Counted from the stretch's first letter, positions 1 through 12,137 are shown. The stretch is 64,000 nucleotides of DNA from Sphaerulina vaccinii (GCA_022570795.1 JAKUDP010000017.1:434001-498000), one strand, 5' to 3'. Notes: generated from the letters alone by a model not told the origin. Numbers and translations: made by a program.

Positions 1-243
1 GCCAGTGCTAACGTGAGCCTTCTGCAGAGATTCGACCCTCAGTCCCTTCTACAACCCATTGGAAGATATCCATCCACACCAGAGCTCATTGGTAAGACCT
101 CCTGTGCGTTGTCCTACGTTGCATCGGCGGCTTCATTACACAACTGGCGTGAGCAATCTGCATTCTTGGTCTGGCTTGTGCTCCTGCTTCTCACAAGATA
201 TCATTATTCGACATAACAGTCCTCCTTCCCACAAGCAAGCAAG

Positions 244-2211
244 ATGGTATCATATGGGCACACCAGCACGCACAACTTGCTCTATCCCAGACAAGCTCGT
301 CGTCAGGCCCCAGCTGACCGTGGTCTCAAGAACATGGCAGCCATGGACTCCAAGAACAACAGCTTCAACCGCCAGCAGACTGGCTACAACAACGGCAACA
401 TGTACGGCGGCCAGCAGTATGGCAACCGAGGCCAGCAAGGTCAAGGCTACGGCATGCAGCACAACCCACAGTCCGATCCTATGGCGGCTCTCGCTCATGG
501 CTTCCAAGGCATGAATATGGGCAACCAGTCCTTCGCGGCTCAGGCCAAGAACGCCATGATGTCGACCGCTGGCAACAACGGCTACAGCGGTCTCCCAGTC
601 TCGACCTCGATGCCAACCTCGATGCCAACCTCGATGCCAACCTCGATGTACGGTGCCGGCGGACAGCAGTACATGTACCCCAACCAGTACGGAGCTGCTG
701 CTACGCAGTCTCCTGGCATGTACACTCCTCATGCTGCTCAGTACATGCCGCAGCTCAACTACGGTGGCTACCAACAGCACGACAACAGCCCATTGTCCAA
801 CAATTGGACTCCCACAACTGCCGGTGCCACTGGCGAAGTGCCAACGCTCATCACTCCACGTCGTGATTCGGTCTCGTCCAACGAGAACGACCAGCCAACG
901 ACTCCATCGTACGCCGGCTACCCATTCGCTCAGAATGGCGTTGCCATCAATCGATCTCCGAGCGGCGTCTTCACGCACAGCACTCCGTCCCCAACGTCCA
1001 TGATCGGACCATACGGCATGCCTGTCGCCAAGCAGCCTGAGCAGAGCGACGTGTCGCCTCGCATCAAGATGCTTATCGCTCGGGAGCCTGCCATCCCTCG
1101 TGCTATCCCAGCCCCTTCTTCGCCACTCAAGCCACTCGATCGTGCACTCGAGAACCAGCGTGGTGAGACCAACGTCTACATTCGTGGCTTGCTGCCGGAG
1201 ACGACAGATGAGATGCTCGAGTCCTGGGGTGGTCGGTTTGGCGATATCAAGAGCTCGAAGTCTATCATCGACCTCAACACTGGTCTCTGCAAGGGGTGAG
1301 TGATACATACACACATCGTCGTCGTCGTCGACTCTGCTGACATAGATGTAGCTTTGGCTTCGTCAAGTACCACAGCTACGAGGACGCCGAGAACTGTATC
1401 CGTGGCTTCCACTACCTGGGTTACGAGGTCAGCTTCGCCCGCGAGTCCTTCTACTCGAAGCTCAAGACCTTCTCCGACGAAGGTAACACCAACCTCTACG
1501 TGTCCAACCTTCCCAAGTCCATGAATGAGCACGAGCTCGCCAACCTCTTCCAGCCACACAAGGTCTGCTCATCTCGCATCCTTCGAGACAAGAACGGTCA
1601 CGGCCGTGGTGTTGGCTTCGCACGGTAAGCTCTTCTGATCACGTTGACGTTGTGACCGATCACTGACCTTCTGTTCCAGCTTCGAAACCCGCGATGACTG
1701 TGAAGAGGTCATCAAGATCTTCAACAATCACACCATCAAGACTGCCGGCGAGGAGCTCCAGGTCCAGATCCGCTACGCCGATACCCAAGAGCAGAAGTCT
1801 CTCAAGCAGCAAACACAAGCTGCCCGTCAGTTTCGGTCAGCAGAATACGAGTATGCCACACAAGCTTGGCGTCAGGGCCGTCTTCCATACGCTGGATCGA
1901 CGGTACACGACACCAACCAGAACACTAACGAGTTCGACCAGTACCTTGGCACCACTCCAGCCGTCCCCATCCAAGGCCAGCGTTGGGCTCAATCCGCAAT
2001 CCGCCAGGTACCCGGGCGTAGCCCTCTCGGTGCCGTGCCGTTCACCAACGCTGCTCAGCCTCCACTTGTCCAGATAAACGTGGCTGCCGGAGCTGAGAAC
2101 CAGACCGGCACACCCGAGACCACTGTTGACGCAAAGCCTGCTGCTGCATCTCCAGCGACTGCTCTCGCACACAGCCCTGTCGACTCTGCGGCACCTTCCA
2201 CTGAAGAGTAA
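244..2211 (+). CDS. RNA-binding protein with two RRM domains (MSSP/RBMS-like)
   Basis: Three exons are supported: 244-1295, 1352-1624 and 1680-2211, giving 618 aa with clean GT-AG introns of 56 and 55 bp that restore the RRM reading frame. Residues 1-300 are low complexity, rich in Gln, Asn, Gly and Tyr, with a short MPTS repeat near residue 125. RRM1 (about 310-385) has an RNP2-like NVYIRGLL and an RNP1-like KGFGFVKY split by intron 1. RRM2 (about 398-475) has NLYVSNLP and GVGFAR. The C-terminus is Ala/Pro/Thr-rich and disordered. Family knowledge suggests a single-stranded RNA or DNA binder acting in post-transcriptional control. A second Met at 334 (MAAMDSKN) may be the true start, because the first 30 residues look like translated leader. 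Long reading frames on the opposite strand are shadows. Confidence 0.85.
603..648 (+). repeat. 12-bp coding minisatellite (MPTS repeat)
   Basis: The unit tcgatgccaacc occurs about three and a half times in tandem, encoding Met-Pro-Thr-Ser repeats inside the disordered N-terminal half of the RRM protein. Units are identical, so the array is recent or kept uniform by slippage, and copy number may vary between strains (inference). Confidence 0.8.
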
Positions 2212-4331
2212 GGACGACCTTGCCGACCATCCTTCATCTCTTCGTCCTATCACTACTGTCAACGACGCGAATACACATTGTACAACATCACGAGCTAGAC
2301 GACTGGTGCCACGATCCCACGATTGACCACGACTGCATGCACTGCGGCACCCGGACATCTGCATTCCTACAACATGCTGCGTTTCTGTTCCAACTCTTGT
2401 CACTCACTCTCAACAACAACAACATGAACATTTCAACAGAGTGATATGAAGGCATCTACAACATGATCATCAACAATGTGTGTTGGTCAGGGCCTCGTGT
2501 GGCTGGCTTGGAATGGTTTTTGCACTTAGCTTTCACAACATGTTATCGATTCTGCTTGTTCACATCATCGGCGGCTGCGAGGCTTGGCCATCAAGACTGT
2601 AGCCTTCACGGGCATCATCGGACATCACATTGCATGGGCAGCGGAGAGTAATGGTAATGATTGCTGCGATTGTTTTCAATTCGATGTTCACGATTCGACT
2701 GCATGGAACAGTAAATACAATGGTACAAAACTTGCTTGTCATTGAACAACCACCTTGCATCACCATCTTCCACTTCATCCTGTTCTGTCATCGACGTTCA
2801 TGACGCGGCCTGCATCAATGCTTACCACTCCACTGCTCACCGGCTGGGATGGTATGTGATACAACTCAGTGGCGCTGACATGAATAGACATCGGCCGGCA
2901 CATGCTAGCTCAATACAGCTGCGGCTTCCGAGTGAGTCCAAGGAGTGCCGCCGAGTATGTCTCCGCCTCCGAGTGTATGGTATCTTCGAGGCTATACTTT
3001 CGATTACTTCAAACACGTGTCTCTCGGTACCTATTGCTAGACCTACCGCATCACGTCTACTGCCATACTTTACAGTAACGGGTGGAAGGCCGGCAACGAC
3101 CAAACCATGAACCCTTGGCCTTGACCTCTCGATCGTCGGCTTGCCGAACGTGTTGGGTTGAGGGTCTCGGCTTCAGCCTCCTCACAGCAGGTTTGAGTTG
3201 ATGGTCTCGGAGGGTGTTCGACTAGGTTGCCTTGCCGTGCACGGATGTGATTGAAAGGGAAGTGGAAACGACAACACCTTGAATAGAATACTTCCATAGC
3301 GGAGCAGGGAGTGTACTAAGGTATCGCAAGATGTCTTAGTTGCACGGATGTCCGAGATGTGTCTTCGACAGCCTCGGGTGTACTTCGACCTGCGTATGTT
3401 CAAGTACATCATATCATATCAGCCTCGAGTCAAGCACCTCATGCGAACATAAAACGGCATGCCATGCATCTGGTTGTTCTTGAAGAGGGGAACATGCTTG
3501 CGGGTACCTGGGAGGTTGACGAAGACGGGTCGCAAAGACTTTCGCAGCTGCATGTCAGACCTGATGAAGACAGTCTGATGCAGCCACGAAGTCATCATTG
3601 TGCCGTGGTGCTACAGATGCTCGTGTAAGACTGGTCATTGCACATTGCGTTTGCCTGGTTTATGTAACTTCGGAGTACCACTTCGCCTGGCAGTTCCACG
3701 CTGCGCTAGGACTTGTGATTGACGCTCTGACAGCGGGATGTCACGCGAGATCCTTGGAGGTGAAGACGTGGAAGCTTTGCGAGTTGTCGAAGTGGGATCT
3801 TTGGACAGGGCTTCCTGACCAGCAGACGCCGTCGGCTGTTGTAAGCTTTCCATCCGCTGCAGATCCTCGAAAGACTGTCTGGAACTTTGCTCTTCTTGGC
3901 CTAGTCAAATGCAAGGTACAGTCCAAGCCAAGAATGGCGACGACGCGGAGCGAGAACATCGACGACCCTTCTCATTGAACTTACTCCTCGCGCGCATAGC
4001 ACTCTGCATTTTTTGTTTTGATCATTTTATCTTGCAGCCTGGCGACGGGAGTATGGTGGGACGCGGCTGTGCACACAGCGTGACTTGCGACTGACGAGCT
4101 CGCCTCTGCCATTTCAGTTTTCCCAGTCAATCCAAGTTTCAGAGGCGACCGGGCGGCAAGGAAGACGTCCTGTTGGAAATCTTGAATGGCATCGATGAAT
4201 TCTTGGGATGATGAGTAGGTTCAATATTCCGAGATGACATCTTCCACGTCGTCGAATGGAGTCTCACGCCCAGCCATTATAACAATCCCCCCAAGTACCA
4301 ATGTACTCCATTGGCGGACGATATTACATCG
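2212..4331. other. Intergenic region between the RRM gene and TAO3
   Basis: About 2.1 kb with only short reading frames in all six phases and no recognisable protein motif or RNA gene. The left part is presumably the 3' UTR of the RRM gene and the right part the promoter and leader of the long gene that follows. A short reading frame beginning with ATG at 4301 overlaps the next gene's start out of frame. Confidence 0.5.
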
Positions 4332-7300
4332 ATGCATGTCGAGGTGCCTTCACTAATAATCACTGTTCCCACAGCTGCGCCCTCGCCTGCCGACGGACGC
4401 ACTCCGATCAATACTGCCATATCGCCCATTATCTATAGCGATCCGAATACATCTCCACCGCCCGAGAAGCTGCTCCCGTCCCTCGTTGCGCCACCGACAG
4501 CTCCCTACGTTTTCCAACCGCCACCCCAATCGAACAACACGACCACCACCACCACGACCCCTGGCGCAACACACTCGGTGCGCGAGCCCAGCGTCACGAG
4601 AGGACGAGCGCTGAGCGCAACAGCCTCGCGAAATGCATCTCCACGCGCCATCACTCCAGCAGCGCCGCCGACGCGTGCCCATGTGCCCAAGCAGAGCGTG
4701 GACATCGATCGCAAGCCTTCCGTATCGTACAGTCATCACCGACAAGCGAGCATAGTACATGGCGTGCAGCATTCGCGAAACCCCAGCCTGATGGCCTCGG
4801 CGAATAGCAGCCCTCTGAGTCCCACAAAGATCATGTCTGCAACGACAGCGACGTCGCAGGATCCGACATTCCCTGCTAATCTGAAGAAGAGCCCGTCAAT
4901 GTCGCAGCTTGGAGGAAGCCTGAGTACTGGCAGTAGTCCCGTTAATGGGGTGGCTTTGAACAAGAGCTTTGACACCATCGCAGGAGTTCGCAGGCCGGAG
5001 AGAATGCACAGTGGACGTGTGAAGAGAACACATGAACACAATCGCTCGCAATCGCGGGCTCAAGGATCTGGAAATGGCTCAGAACCTAAGACGGTGGGAG
5101 AGTATGCGCTGCATCACTTATTTACATCATTCATTGCGGAGGCCGACGAGAGGATCGAGCGGTGTATGCAAAAGCCAGGAGAGCCGGAGCCGCGTATTGA
5201 GAGTATCTGTGGTGCTGGTGCCGATCAGTCTTTTGACCAGCTCATATCTTCGCTTGGGCATATCAATCGACACAAGCCAAACTCTCTGATCGATTCAGTC
5301 ATACACTGGCGAAAGAAGAAAGCCGATGCGGCAAACAACATGTATACCGAGCTTCGGGCGATGAGGGAGGCAGCCGGCTTGACCCAGAGGTCAATCACGA
5401 ACGGCCACACATATTCCACACCAAGTTCGCCTCCCAGTGGACAGGATGTATATCTTATGGAGCAGAGCGTGCAGTTGGCAGACCGGCGATCGACAGTATC
5501 GATATATATCCTCTGCCGAGTGCTTATAGAGATCATTGGACAGACGACGTTGAAGGCTCTCAACGGACCCGACAACACGCACAATACAGCCTCGAGGCTC
5601 GAGGACGTGATATATGGGCAGCTCCAGAGTGCGGACCCGGACCTGCTTGCGACCTCGTCTGTCATTCGCGCAAACTGGGTGATCAGGGGTCAACTACTCG
5701 GTGTGATGAGTGGTGTCAGATTCGAGCAAGTGGCCGACAGATTCTTGCGCGATCTTGAGGCTGCTCAAAAGCGGCTTGGCGTCAAAGGCGTTGTGGATCA
5801 CAAGTTGGCCGCGAAGACTGCACTTCTGGTGCAAAGCATGCAGTGGCTGAAAGTGCGATCCCAGCCCGAATCCGAATGGCTGAAGTCATGCGAAATGCTG
5901 CATCTGCTGGCAAAGTTCTTTGCTGAAGTACATGGGCGGACGATGAAGCATGCGTATGCAGAATTGTTCGAACATCTGCTACTCCCTGTTGCGGCCACGT
6001 CCACTACCGAGTTGAACCATCCGAAGTGGAAGGAAGTTGTTGCTATACTGCAGCCCAAGATCACACAAATGCTGTCCAAAGCAGACCACTGGCCATACGT
6101 GTACCCGCTTCAAGCAGTGTTGTTGAGCGCTTCGCCTGCTGAACAATTTGCAACTCAATGGCTACCCTTGGCTGTCAACTTCCAACCAAAAGCCAGAGAT
6201 CGAGCGGGGCGATCCCATGCTCTTAAGGCACTATGCAGGCTGACTTGGCGGTATCTGTATAGGATGGCTGACTCGCCTAACGCTGTTGTGCGTAAGCTTG
6301 AGGAGATTGTCAAACTGGTCTTCCAAGGAGGGAAGAGAGTGCTCATCTCAACTGATCCAATGATTGCGGACCCTCTCATACAGCTCATCCGGATCATTGG
6401 CTTCAAGCACCAGGACTTCTGCTTCCGCACCATCATCTTCCCACTTATGAATGCAGAGCTATTCTGGGGACCTGAGAAGGATCTCAAGATTGAGAATCTC
6501 GACCCGGAGAAGACTGTGATTGCGATACGCGCATTTCTTGCCATCATGGCCGACCTCGAGAAAGGCGAATACCCTCCCTTTCCCACTCGCTTCGAGTGCG
6601 ACTCACTCTTAGAATCCTCAACGCGATCACCAATTACTCATCGAAGAACACGATCGCAAGGCTTCGCTGTGTCCGCTGGTCGGACCGAACGCCTATCACG
6701 ACCTGTAATGACTACGAACCTTAACGACGTTGCGAAAGAATACTACGTCAAATTCTGCAAGATGCTTGGCCAGCTGACGATCATCTGCGACAACACATTT
6801 GGTGGCCAGGCTGTGCTGGACGAGAAATTTGCTTCGCAAACAACGCCCAAGACGCCAATGGCAGAGGCGTTTACATTTAACAGGAGAGACGACTTCATGA
6901 ACCCTACGGATCTACGGCAACATTATTACGACTTACTGCATGTTGCTGTCGAAGCGCTACCGCGATGTCTTTCACCCCACCTGCCAATCAATTCTCTGGT
7001 CAATCTGCTGTGTACAGGCACCGCGCATGTACAATCGCACATCGCCACATCTTCTGCGCAGTCATTGAAGTCAATTGCCAGACAATCGCACGCGCAACAG
7101 GTCACAATCGGATTTGCTCGCTTCATATTCAACTTTGACGATCGCTACGCCACGGTCTCTGATGGCAGTCTGCTAGGTCCTGGCCACATCGAAAACACAC
7201 TGAAGCTGTACGTCGAGCTACTGCAGATATGGATCGACGACATCCAACAGCGGACTCGCAAAGTCGTGGCTGAGCCAAATGACGAAGAAGAAGGGGTTCG

Positions 7301-10300
7301 ACCTCTGCCACTTGACCTTTCTGGCATCCTCGCGCATGTCGACGAGGTAGAGTCTCATGGGCTGTTCTTCCTGTGCTCTCCGTCAAGGGCCGTAAGAGCC
7401 GTCGCTGTCAATGTCCTCCGTCTCATTACAAAGTTTGACACAGCTCTTGGCAAGCCGAGTAATCGTATCATTAGCATCCTCGAGGGTGGCTCCCAGCAGG
7501 TTATTGATGTCAATGACGAGCGGCTGTCCCTAGCAGAGAGAAGTCGCCTACAGAAAGGTCTGCGCAAGAGTAACGTCAATGGCACTCTGGTCGATTTGTG
7601 CAGCAGCGATATCGCGCACGACCAGAATCTCTGGTTCAAGGTTTTCCCAAATCTGATCCGTCTCAGCTCGGAGATCTGCCTACACGCTGTGGCTCTTACA
7701 AGAGAGCTCGTGTGTCAGCGATTGTCGCACAGCTATCGTGCTATAGGCGCGTTGGCTGAAGGCCAGAAGGCGACAGCACAGGCACTTGAGCAGACTTTCG
7801 CCAATGGTAGGCCAGGTCAGCGCCTTCACAGCACAGCACCAGAAGTCATCATCGAACAGTGGAAAATCCACCTGATCTTTGCATGCACTACATTGACGAA
7901 TGTGGGTGGCTCGCCAACACATCTTCCGGTGTCTAGCCAAGCATCACAGCACACCCGCAAGAGCTCGAAATCATCAGCTAATAGCCAGGAAAGGATTGCA
8001 TCGGCTTCTGAGCTGTTTTCGAGAGTTGTACCCTTCCTGTCGGTCTCGAACGCCGCTGTACGACATGCAGCTGTGACTGGTCTTGGTGCTACCAACGTCA
8101 CGCTTTTCCAGAGCTTGCTTGAGACTCTGCAGCCTTATGTCATGGCGTGCAGTCAGGAAGCAAAGGAAAGAATGGCTGCTCATCAGCGCACTGTCAGCAC
8201 GAACATTAGGCGAAGTCGGCGCACTGACTTTCTTAGAACGGAGATCACCCATCTGCTCAGTCTGACAGCCCACCTATTGCAGAACCCGAACATTTCCAGC
8301 GAAGAGTATGTCATGCACTATATGATGGACTACACGAAACACCTGCGCATCTTCCTTAGCGATACGGAGATCCAAGGAGAGCTTGAGTTTCAGAAGCTGC
8401 GGACATATTTCTGCATTCTCGTGGAAGGCCTGTATGACTGCATCAGGAACATGAAAGACGGTTCGCAGTGGATGTCGTTTCAAGCAAGGCAAGCTACGTT
8501 TTCACTCATGGAGAACTGGTGTGGTTTCTCGCCAAACGAACCTCAATTACGGCGACAACAAGATCACGTTCGCCTTTCAATTCTGGAACGCGAGGGCGAT
8601 ATGCGCAGTCGAGGCATCATCAATTCTGCGATTGAGAAGGAGAAGACTGAGCTAAGTTCGGCTGCATTGAGCTCCATGGCCTCGCTATGTGCTGGACCAC
8701 TCCGTTTTGTGGCAGATGGCAAAGTGCTCATGCAATTCGACATCCGCCGCATGCTATCTTGGATCAGCGGTATCTTTGACGCGCCTAGTGACCGCACACA
8801 CGCACTTGGACGCAAAGCGTTGCAGAACCTGATTGTCCACAACACCGACCAGCCAGCGCTCATGGCTCAGACTATGCGGATGTGCTACGTTGCTCGAGGC
8901 TCCAAAGCTCTTGCGAGTTACTTTGAAGTCGTGACGAAGGTATTGACAGAGAACACAAATGTAGCAACACCATTCTGGAAGATCCTGTGTGCTGGGCTTT
9001 ATACTCTTGGCAACGAAAACAACGACATTCGCATGAAGTCAGCTCGGCTACTACGCGCGCTGGAAGAGCGCCTACAGAAGACGTCAAAGCTGCAAGATCT
9101 CGACATTAGTGTCTCCGACAAGACAACTGCCGTGTACAAGCTGGCACAATTCGAGATCTCCTGCCGTCTGGCTAGTCAACACCCGGAGCTTGCATTCCAT
9201 GTCTTCTCTGAGTTCTCGGCATATTTCAACGAACTGCAGCCTGACCATCAGCGCAACATGGTGTCTGGTATGCTGCCATGGATTCAGAAGATCGAGCTGC
9301 AACTCGACCCGAATGGAGGACCTACTGGAACGTCATACATGCTGCTTGTGAATCTGTTCGAGATCACAGTCAAGACTGGCATCACATTACACAATGAGAT
9401 CCAGGCGCTCTGGCAAGCGCTCGCGACTGGACCATATGCTGGCAATGTTCAACTCGTGCTTGACTTCATCATCAATATTTGTCTCGACAAGAAAGAGCAG
9501 AACTTCGTGATATATGCTAAGCAGATCGTGGTCTTCTTGTCGAAGACACCTGCTGGTGCAAGAGTCGTGGAATATCTGCTGATGCAGATCTCTCCAAGGA
9601 ACATGGTTGCCGAACGACGCGAGCCTACACAGGCACCACTGGAAAAACCTAGCTTGCAATTGCCTTACGTTGCAGACCTCTCTCAAGTCTTGCCCAGTGG
9701 TGCCAAACAGAACGGGCTATCACTAGGACAGCTGAGCATGATCCTTCTGGTGGACTTGGTTGTGTCGCCACTCCAGCTGCCTGGCGATAAAGTGCCCACG
9801 TTGCTACAGGTCATTCTCGTGCAATGGGATCAGTACGTCAGTATCGTCCAGGATCAGGCGCGAGAGTTACTTGTCCATCTCATCCACGAATTGGTTATAT
9901 CGAAGATCGATCCTGGCGCAACTGAGCCTGACAAGAAGTCCATTGAGGATTTCATCGAGTCAGTCCGAAATCAGGATCCCAAGATTGCTTGGTCTTATAC
10001 CGAGAGCGAGGTTCGTGCTGGTGAAGAGAACGATCGTGCAGTATCTGAGCCGATGTCGTATGTCGTCGACGAGGTGGTCCGTATCTTCTCGATCACATAT
10101 CCTGGCATCCGCGAAGAGATGGGTAAAGTCACAATGAATTGGGCTACATCCTGCGCTGTGCGGCACGTTGCGTGCAGGAGTTTCCAGGTCTTCCGATGCG
10201 TATCCACTACCCTCGATCAGCAGATGCTGGCTGATATGCTTGCGAGACTGTCCAATACGATTGCCGATGACGAGAACCACGACTATCTTATCTTCTCACT

Positions 10301-12137
10301 AGAGATCTTGACAACCCTGCGAAGCATCATTGCCGCATTAGAGCCGTTGAACCTACTGCAGTACCCGCAGCTCTTTTGGACGACATGCGCAGGTCTAGAC
10401 ACGATATTCGAGCGGGAGTTCCAGGAAGGCCTCAGCATGCTAGACTTGCTGCTCAAGAAAATGGACCTCAGTGACCCTGCAGTCCTCAAGATACTGAATG
10501 ACAGTCAGCCTGCAAAGTGGGAGGGCGGCTTCCAGGGCGTTCATGCGCTCATATACAAGGGTGTACGTTCCAGCGGCTCGATGACACGGTCCCTACAGAT
10601 CATGGAGAAGCTGGTCAAGCTGCCGTCAAGTGACATTGTTGGAGACGATGATCGACTTCTGTTCACCACACTGGCAAACCTGCCAAGGTACTTGCATCAC
10701 TTTGAGGATGAAAGCGATACCACATGTCGAGATTCAGCAAACACGCTGTCGTTCGCGGCCGAAAGTCAGAACTATGTCAACCTCGCCAGAATCCTTACTG
10801 GATTCGTGGAAGGCAAGTACAGGACTGACGAGGACTTCTTGATTCAGTGTATGCAAGCCTTGCGCACTGCTTTCTTCCCAGAACAGGAGTTTAGCAGTCT
10901 CGTGTTTCTGCTTGGCATGGTCAACAACGGTGCGCCATGGTTCAAGGTCAAGACAATGCAAGTGCTCAACGTGATGATTCCTGACATCGATATGCGGAAA
11001 CCAGAGATCGCGAGCCAGGGACCAGATCTCATCTCTCCTTTGCTGCGATTACTGCAGACAGAGCATTGCCAGCAAGCACTTGGTGTGCTGGACAACGTGA
11101 TCGATATGACGGGTACGCCACTCGACAACAAGCATCTCCGAATGAGCATGGCTGGCTCGCACTCCAGTCGCGCGACTAGAAAAGAGTATGACAGTACGAA
11201 GAGCTTGTACGGCATTCCAGAGGAGTCTGGTTGGTCCATCCCAATGCCTGCCATACACTCCCAGCAGACAAGAACAAACGTACATGCGGTATTCTACACT
11301 CTTGCTTACGCAGGCATGAATGGCGCACAGGATGCCGAACCACAGTCGACGCCGGAGATTGAGTTTCATAAGGAAGACTACCAGGACTCTTACTTCGGCG
11401 ATGGATGCACCTCCACAATGATGTCTGATGATACGAGAGTGGCTGATCCCAACATTGGCGAGCTGGCTGAGAAGCTCGACACCCTCGACGACTTCTTCGA
11501 CGACGGCGAATCACCGCAGCCGATGACGAATGGACACCACATGGCACGATACCCAGTCGATGAACGCGAGCACTTGTATGATCAGCAAGCACTTCCCATC
11601 TTACATCGATCATTGAGGCGGAATGCAAGCGTCACATCATTCCAGACAGGTTTCGCTGAGTTGCGACATCAACCACCACAACCAGCGATCATGAATCCAA
11701 CAGCATTCGCGCAGTCAGCGCATCGTACGCCACCACAACGACCAGGCCTACACAACCGCAGCATCACGTCGCCAGTGATGATGGCCAAGACACCAATCCG
11801 CTCACAATACGATATGATGTCCGACGGCGAAGCCGATGCCGAGCCATTCTCAGACGGTGACGATGAACATACAATCAGTCGAGCCAACACGAACGATGAA
11901 CAATACCAGTCTAGCCAGTATACCACGAAGCCCGCTGCTGCAGGTACTGGTGGCTTCAAAGCTTTCAGATCCGGATTGAGAAGACTGACGAATAGTGGTG
12001 GACATAGAGAAGCTCGAGAGCAGATTCGTGCTGCTGCTGCGTCTAATCAGAAACCTAAGGTGCCGAAGATGCCGGCAATGCCGTATGCACTTGAGAGGGC
12101 GAATACTACTCAGGGACCTTTTAGTGCTGAGCCATAA
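4332..12137 (+). CDS. TAO3: Cell morphogenesis scaffold protein, Furry/Tao3/Mor2 (PAG1) family
   Basis: A single uninterrupted exon encodes about 2601 aa, the usual size of fungal Tao3/Mor2. Family knowledge: these HEAT/ARM-like scaffolds belong to the RAM/MOR network, where they support NDR kinase (Cbk1/Orb6) signalling in polarised growth, septation and cell-wall control. The first 250 residues are Ser/Pro/Thr-rich and disordered. A conserved alpha-helical region begins near residue 255 (VGEYALHHLF) and continues to about 2250, covering the MOR2-PAG1 N, middle and C regions. The tail is again low complexity with acidic patches. The start was placed at the first in-frame ATG, since the frame remains open upstream only through a TTG at 4311. 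An out-of-frame ATG at 4301 and the lack of further upstream Met leave a small 5' exon possible. Identity is confident, the exact N-terminus less so. Confidence 0.9.
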   Translation: MHVEVPSLIITVPTAAPSPADGRTPINTAISPIIYSDPNTSPPPEKLLPSLVAPPTAPYVFQPPPQSNNTTTTTTTPGATHSVREPSVTRGRALSATASRNASPRAITPAAPPTRAHVPKQSVDIDRKPSVSYSHHRQASIVHGVQHSRNPSLMASANSSPLSPTKIMSATTATSQDPTFPANLKKSPSMSQLGGSLSTGSSPVNGVALNKSFDTIAGVRRPERMHSGRVKRTHEHNRSQSRAQGSGNGSEPKTVGEYALHHLFTSFIAEADERIERCMQKPGEPEPRIESICGAGADQSFDQLISSLGHINRHKPNSLIDSVIHWRKKKADAANNMYTELRAMREAAGLTQRSITNGHTYSTPSSPPSGQDVYLMEQSVQLADRRSTVSIYILCRVLIEIIGQTTLKALNGPDNTHNTASRLEDVIYGQLQSADPDLLATSSVIRANWVIRGQLLGVMSGVRFEQVADRFLRDLEAAQKRLGVKGVVDHKLAAKTALLVQSMQWLKVRSQPESEWLKSCEMLHLLAKFFAEVHGRTMKHAYAELFEHLLLPVAATSTTELNHPKWKEVVAILQPKITQMLSKADHWPYVYPLQAVLLSASPAEQFATQWLPLAVNFQPKARDRAGRSHALKALCRLTWRYLYRMADSPNAVVRKLEEIVKLVFQGGKRVLISTDPMIADPLIQLIRIIGFKHQDFCFRTIIFPLMNAELFWGPEKDLKIENLDPEKTVIAIRAFLAIMADLEKGEYPPFPTRFECDSLLESSTRSPITHRRTRSQGFAVSAGRTERLSRPVMTTNLNDVAKEYYVKFCKMLGQLTIICDNTFGGQAVLDEKFASQTTPKTPMAEAFTFNRRDDFMNPTDLRQHYYDLLHVAVEALPRCLSPHLPINSLVNLLCTGTAHVQSHIATSSAQSLKSIARQSHAQQVTIGFARFIFNFDDRYATVSDGSLLGPGHIENTLKLYVELLQIWIDDIQQRTRKVVAEPNDEEEGVRPLPLDLSGILAHVDEVESHGLFFLCSPSRAVRAVAVNVLRLITKFDTALGKPSNRIISILEGGSQQVIDVNDERLSLAERSRLQKGLRKSNVNGTLVDLCSSDIAHDQNLWFKVFPNLIRLSSEICLHAVALTRELVCQRLSHSYRAIGALAEGQKATAQALEQTFANGRPGQRLHSTAPEVIIEQWKIHLIFACTTLTNVGGSPTHLPVSSQASQHTRKSSKSSANSQERIASASELFSRVVPFLSVSNAAVRHAAVTGLGATNVTLFQSLLETLQPYVMACSQEAKERMAAHQRTVSTNIRRSRRTDFLRTEITHLLSLTAHLLQNPNISSEEYVMHYMMDYTKHLRIFLSDTEIQGELEFQKLRTYFCILVEGLYDCIRNMKDGSQWMSFQARQATFSLMENWCGFSPNEPQLRRQQDHVRLSILEREGDMRSRGIINSAIEKEKTELSSAALSSMASLCAGPLRFVADGKVLMQFDIRRMLSWISGIFDAPSDRTHALGRKALQNLIVHNTDQPALMAQTMRMCYVARGSKALASYFEVVTKVLTENTNVATPFWKILCAGLYTLGNENNDIRMKSARLLRALEERLQKTSKLQDLDISVSDKTTAVYKLAQFEISCRLASQHPELAFHVFSEFSAYFNELQPDHQRNMVSGMLPWIQKIELQLDPNGGPTGTSYMLLVNLFEITVKTGITLHNEIQALWQALATGPYAGNVQLVLDFIINICLDKKEQNFVIYAKQIVVFLSKTPAGARVVEYLLMQISPRNMVAERREPTQAPLEKPSLQLPYVADLSQVLPSGAKQNGLSLGQLSMILLVDLVVSPLQLPGDKVPTLLQVILVQWDQYVSIVQDQARELLVHLIHELVISKIDPGATEPDKKSIEDFIESVRNQDPKIAWSYTESEVRAGEENDRAVSEPMSYVVDEVVRIFSITYPGIREEMGKVTMNWATSCAVRHVACRSFQVFRCVSTTLDQQMLADMLARLSNTIADDENHDYLIFSLEILTTLRSIIAALEPLNLLQYPQLFWTTCAGLDTIFEREFQEGLSMLDLLLKKMDLSDPAVLKILNDSQPAKWEGGFQGVHALIYKGVRSSGSMTRSLQIMEKLVKLPSSDIVGDDDRLLFTTLANLPRYLHHFEDESDTTCRDSANTLSFAAESQNYVNLARILTGFVEGKYRTDEDFLIQCMQALRTAFFPEQEFSSLVFLLGMVNNGAPWFKVKTMQVLNVMIPDIDMRKPEIASQGPDLISPLLRLLQTEHCQQALGVLDNVIDMTGTPLDNKHLRMSMAGSHSSRATRKEYDSTKSLYGIPEESGWSIPMPAIHSQQTRTNVHAVFYTLAYAGMNGAQDAEPQSTPEIEFHKEDYQDSYFGDGCTSTMMSDDTRVADPNIGELAEKLDTLDDFFDDGESPQPMTNGHHMARYPVDEREHLYDQQALPILHRSLRRNASVTSFQTGFAELRHQPPQPAIMNPTAFAQSAHRTPPQRPGLHNRSITSPVMMAKTPIRSQYDMMSDGEADAEPFSDGDDEHTISRANTNDEQYQSSQYTTKPAAAGTGGFKAFRSGLRRLTNSGGHREAREQIRAAAASNQKPKVPKMPAMPYALERANTTQGPFSAEP

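Noticed and set aside
250..1314. 354-codon open frame on the minus strand
   Set aside because: It lies antisense to the RRM gene. Its composition (runs of Trp, His, Arg, Val) mirrors the codon bias of the real gene, and it has no domain.
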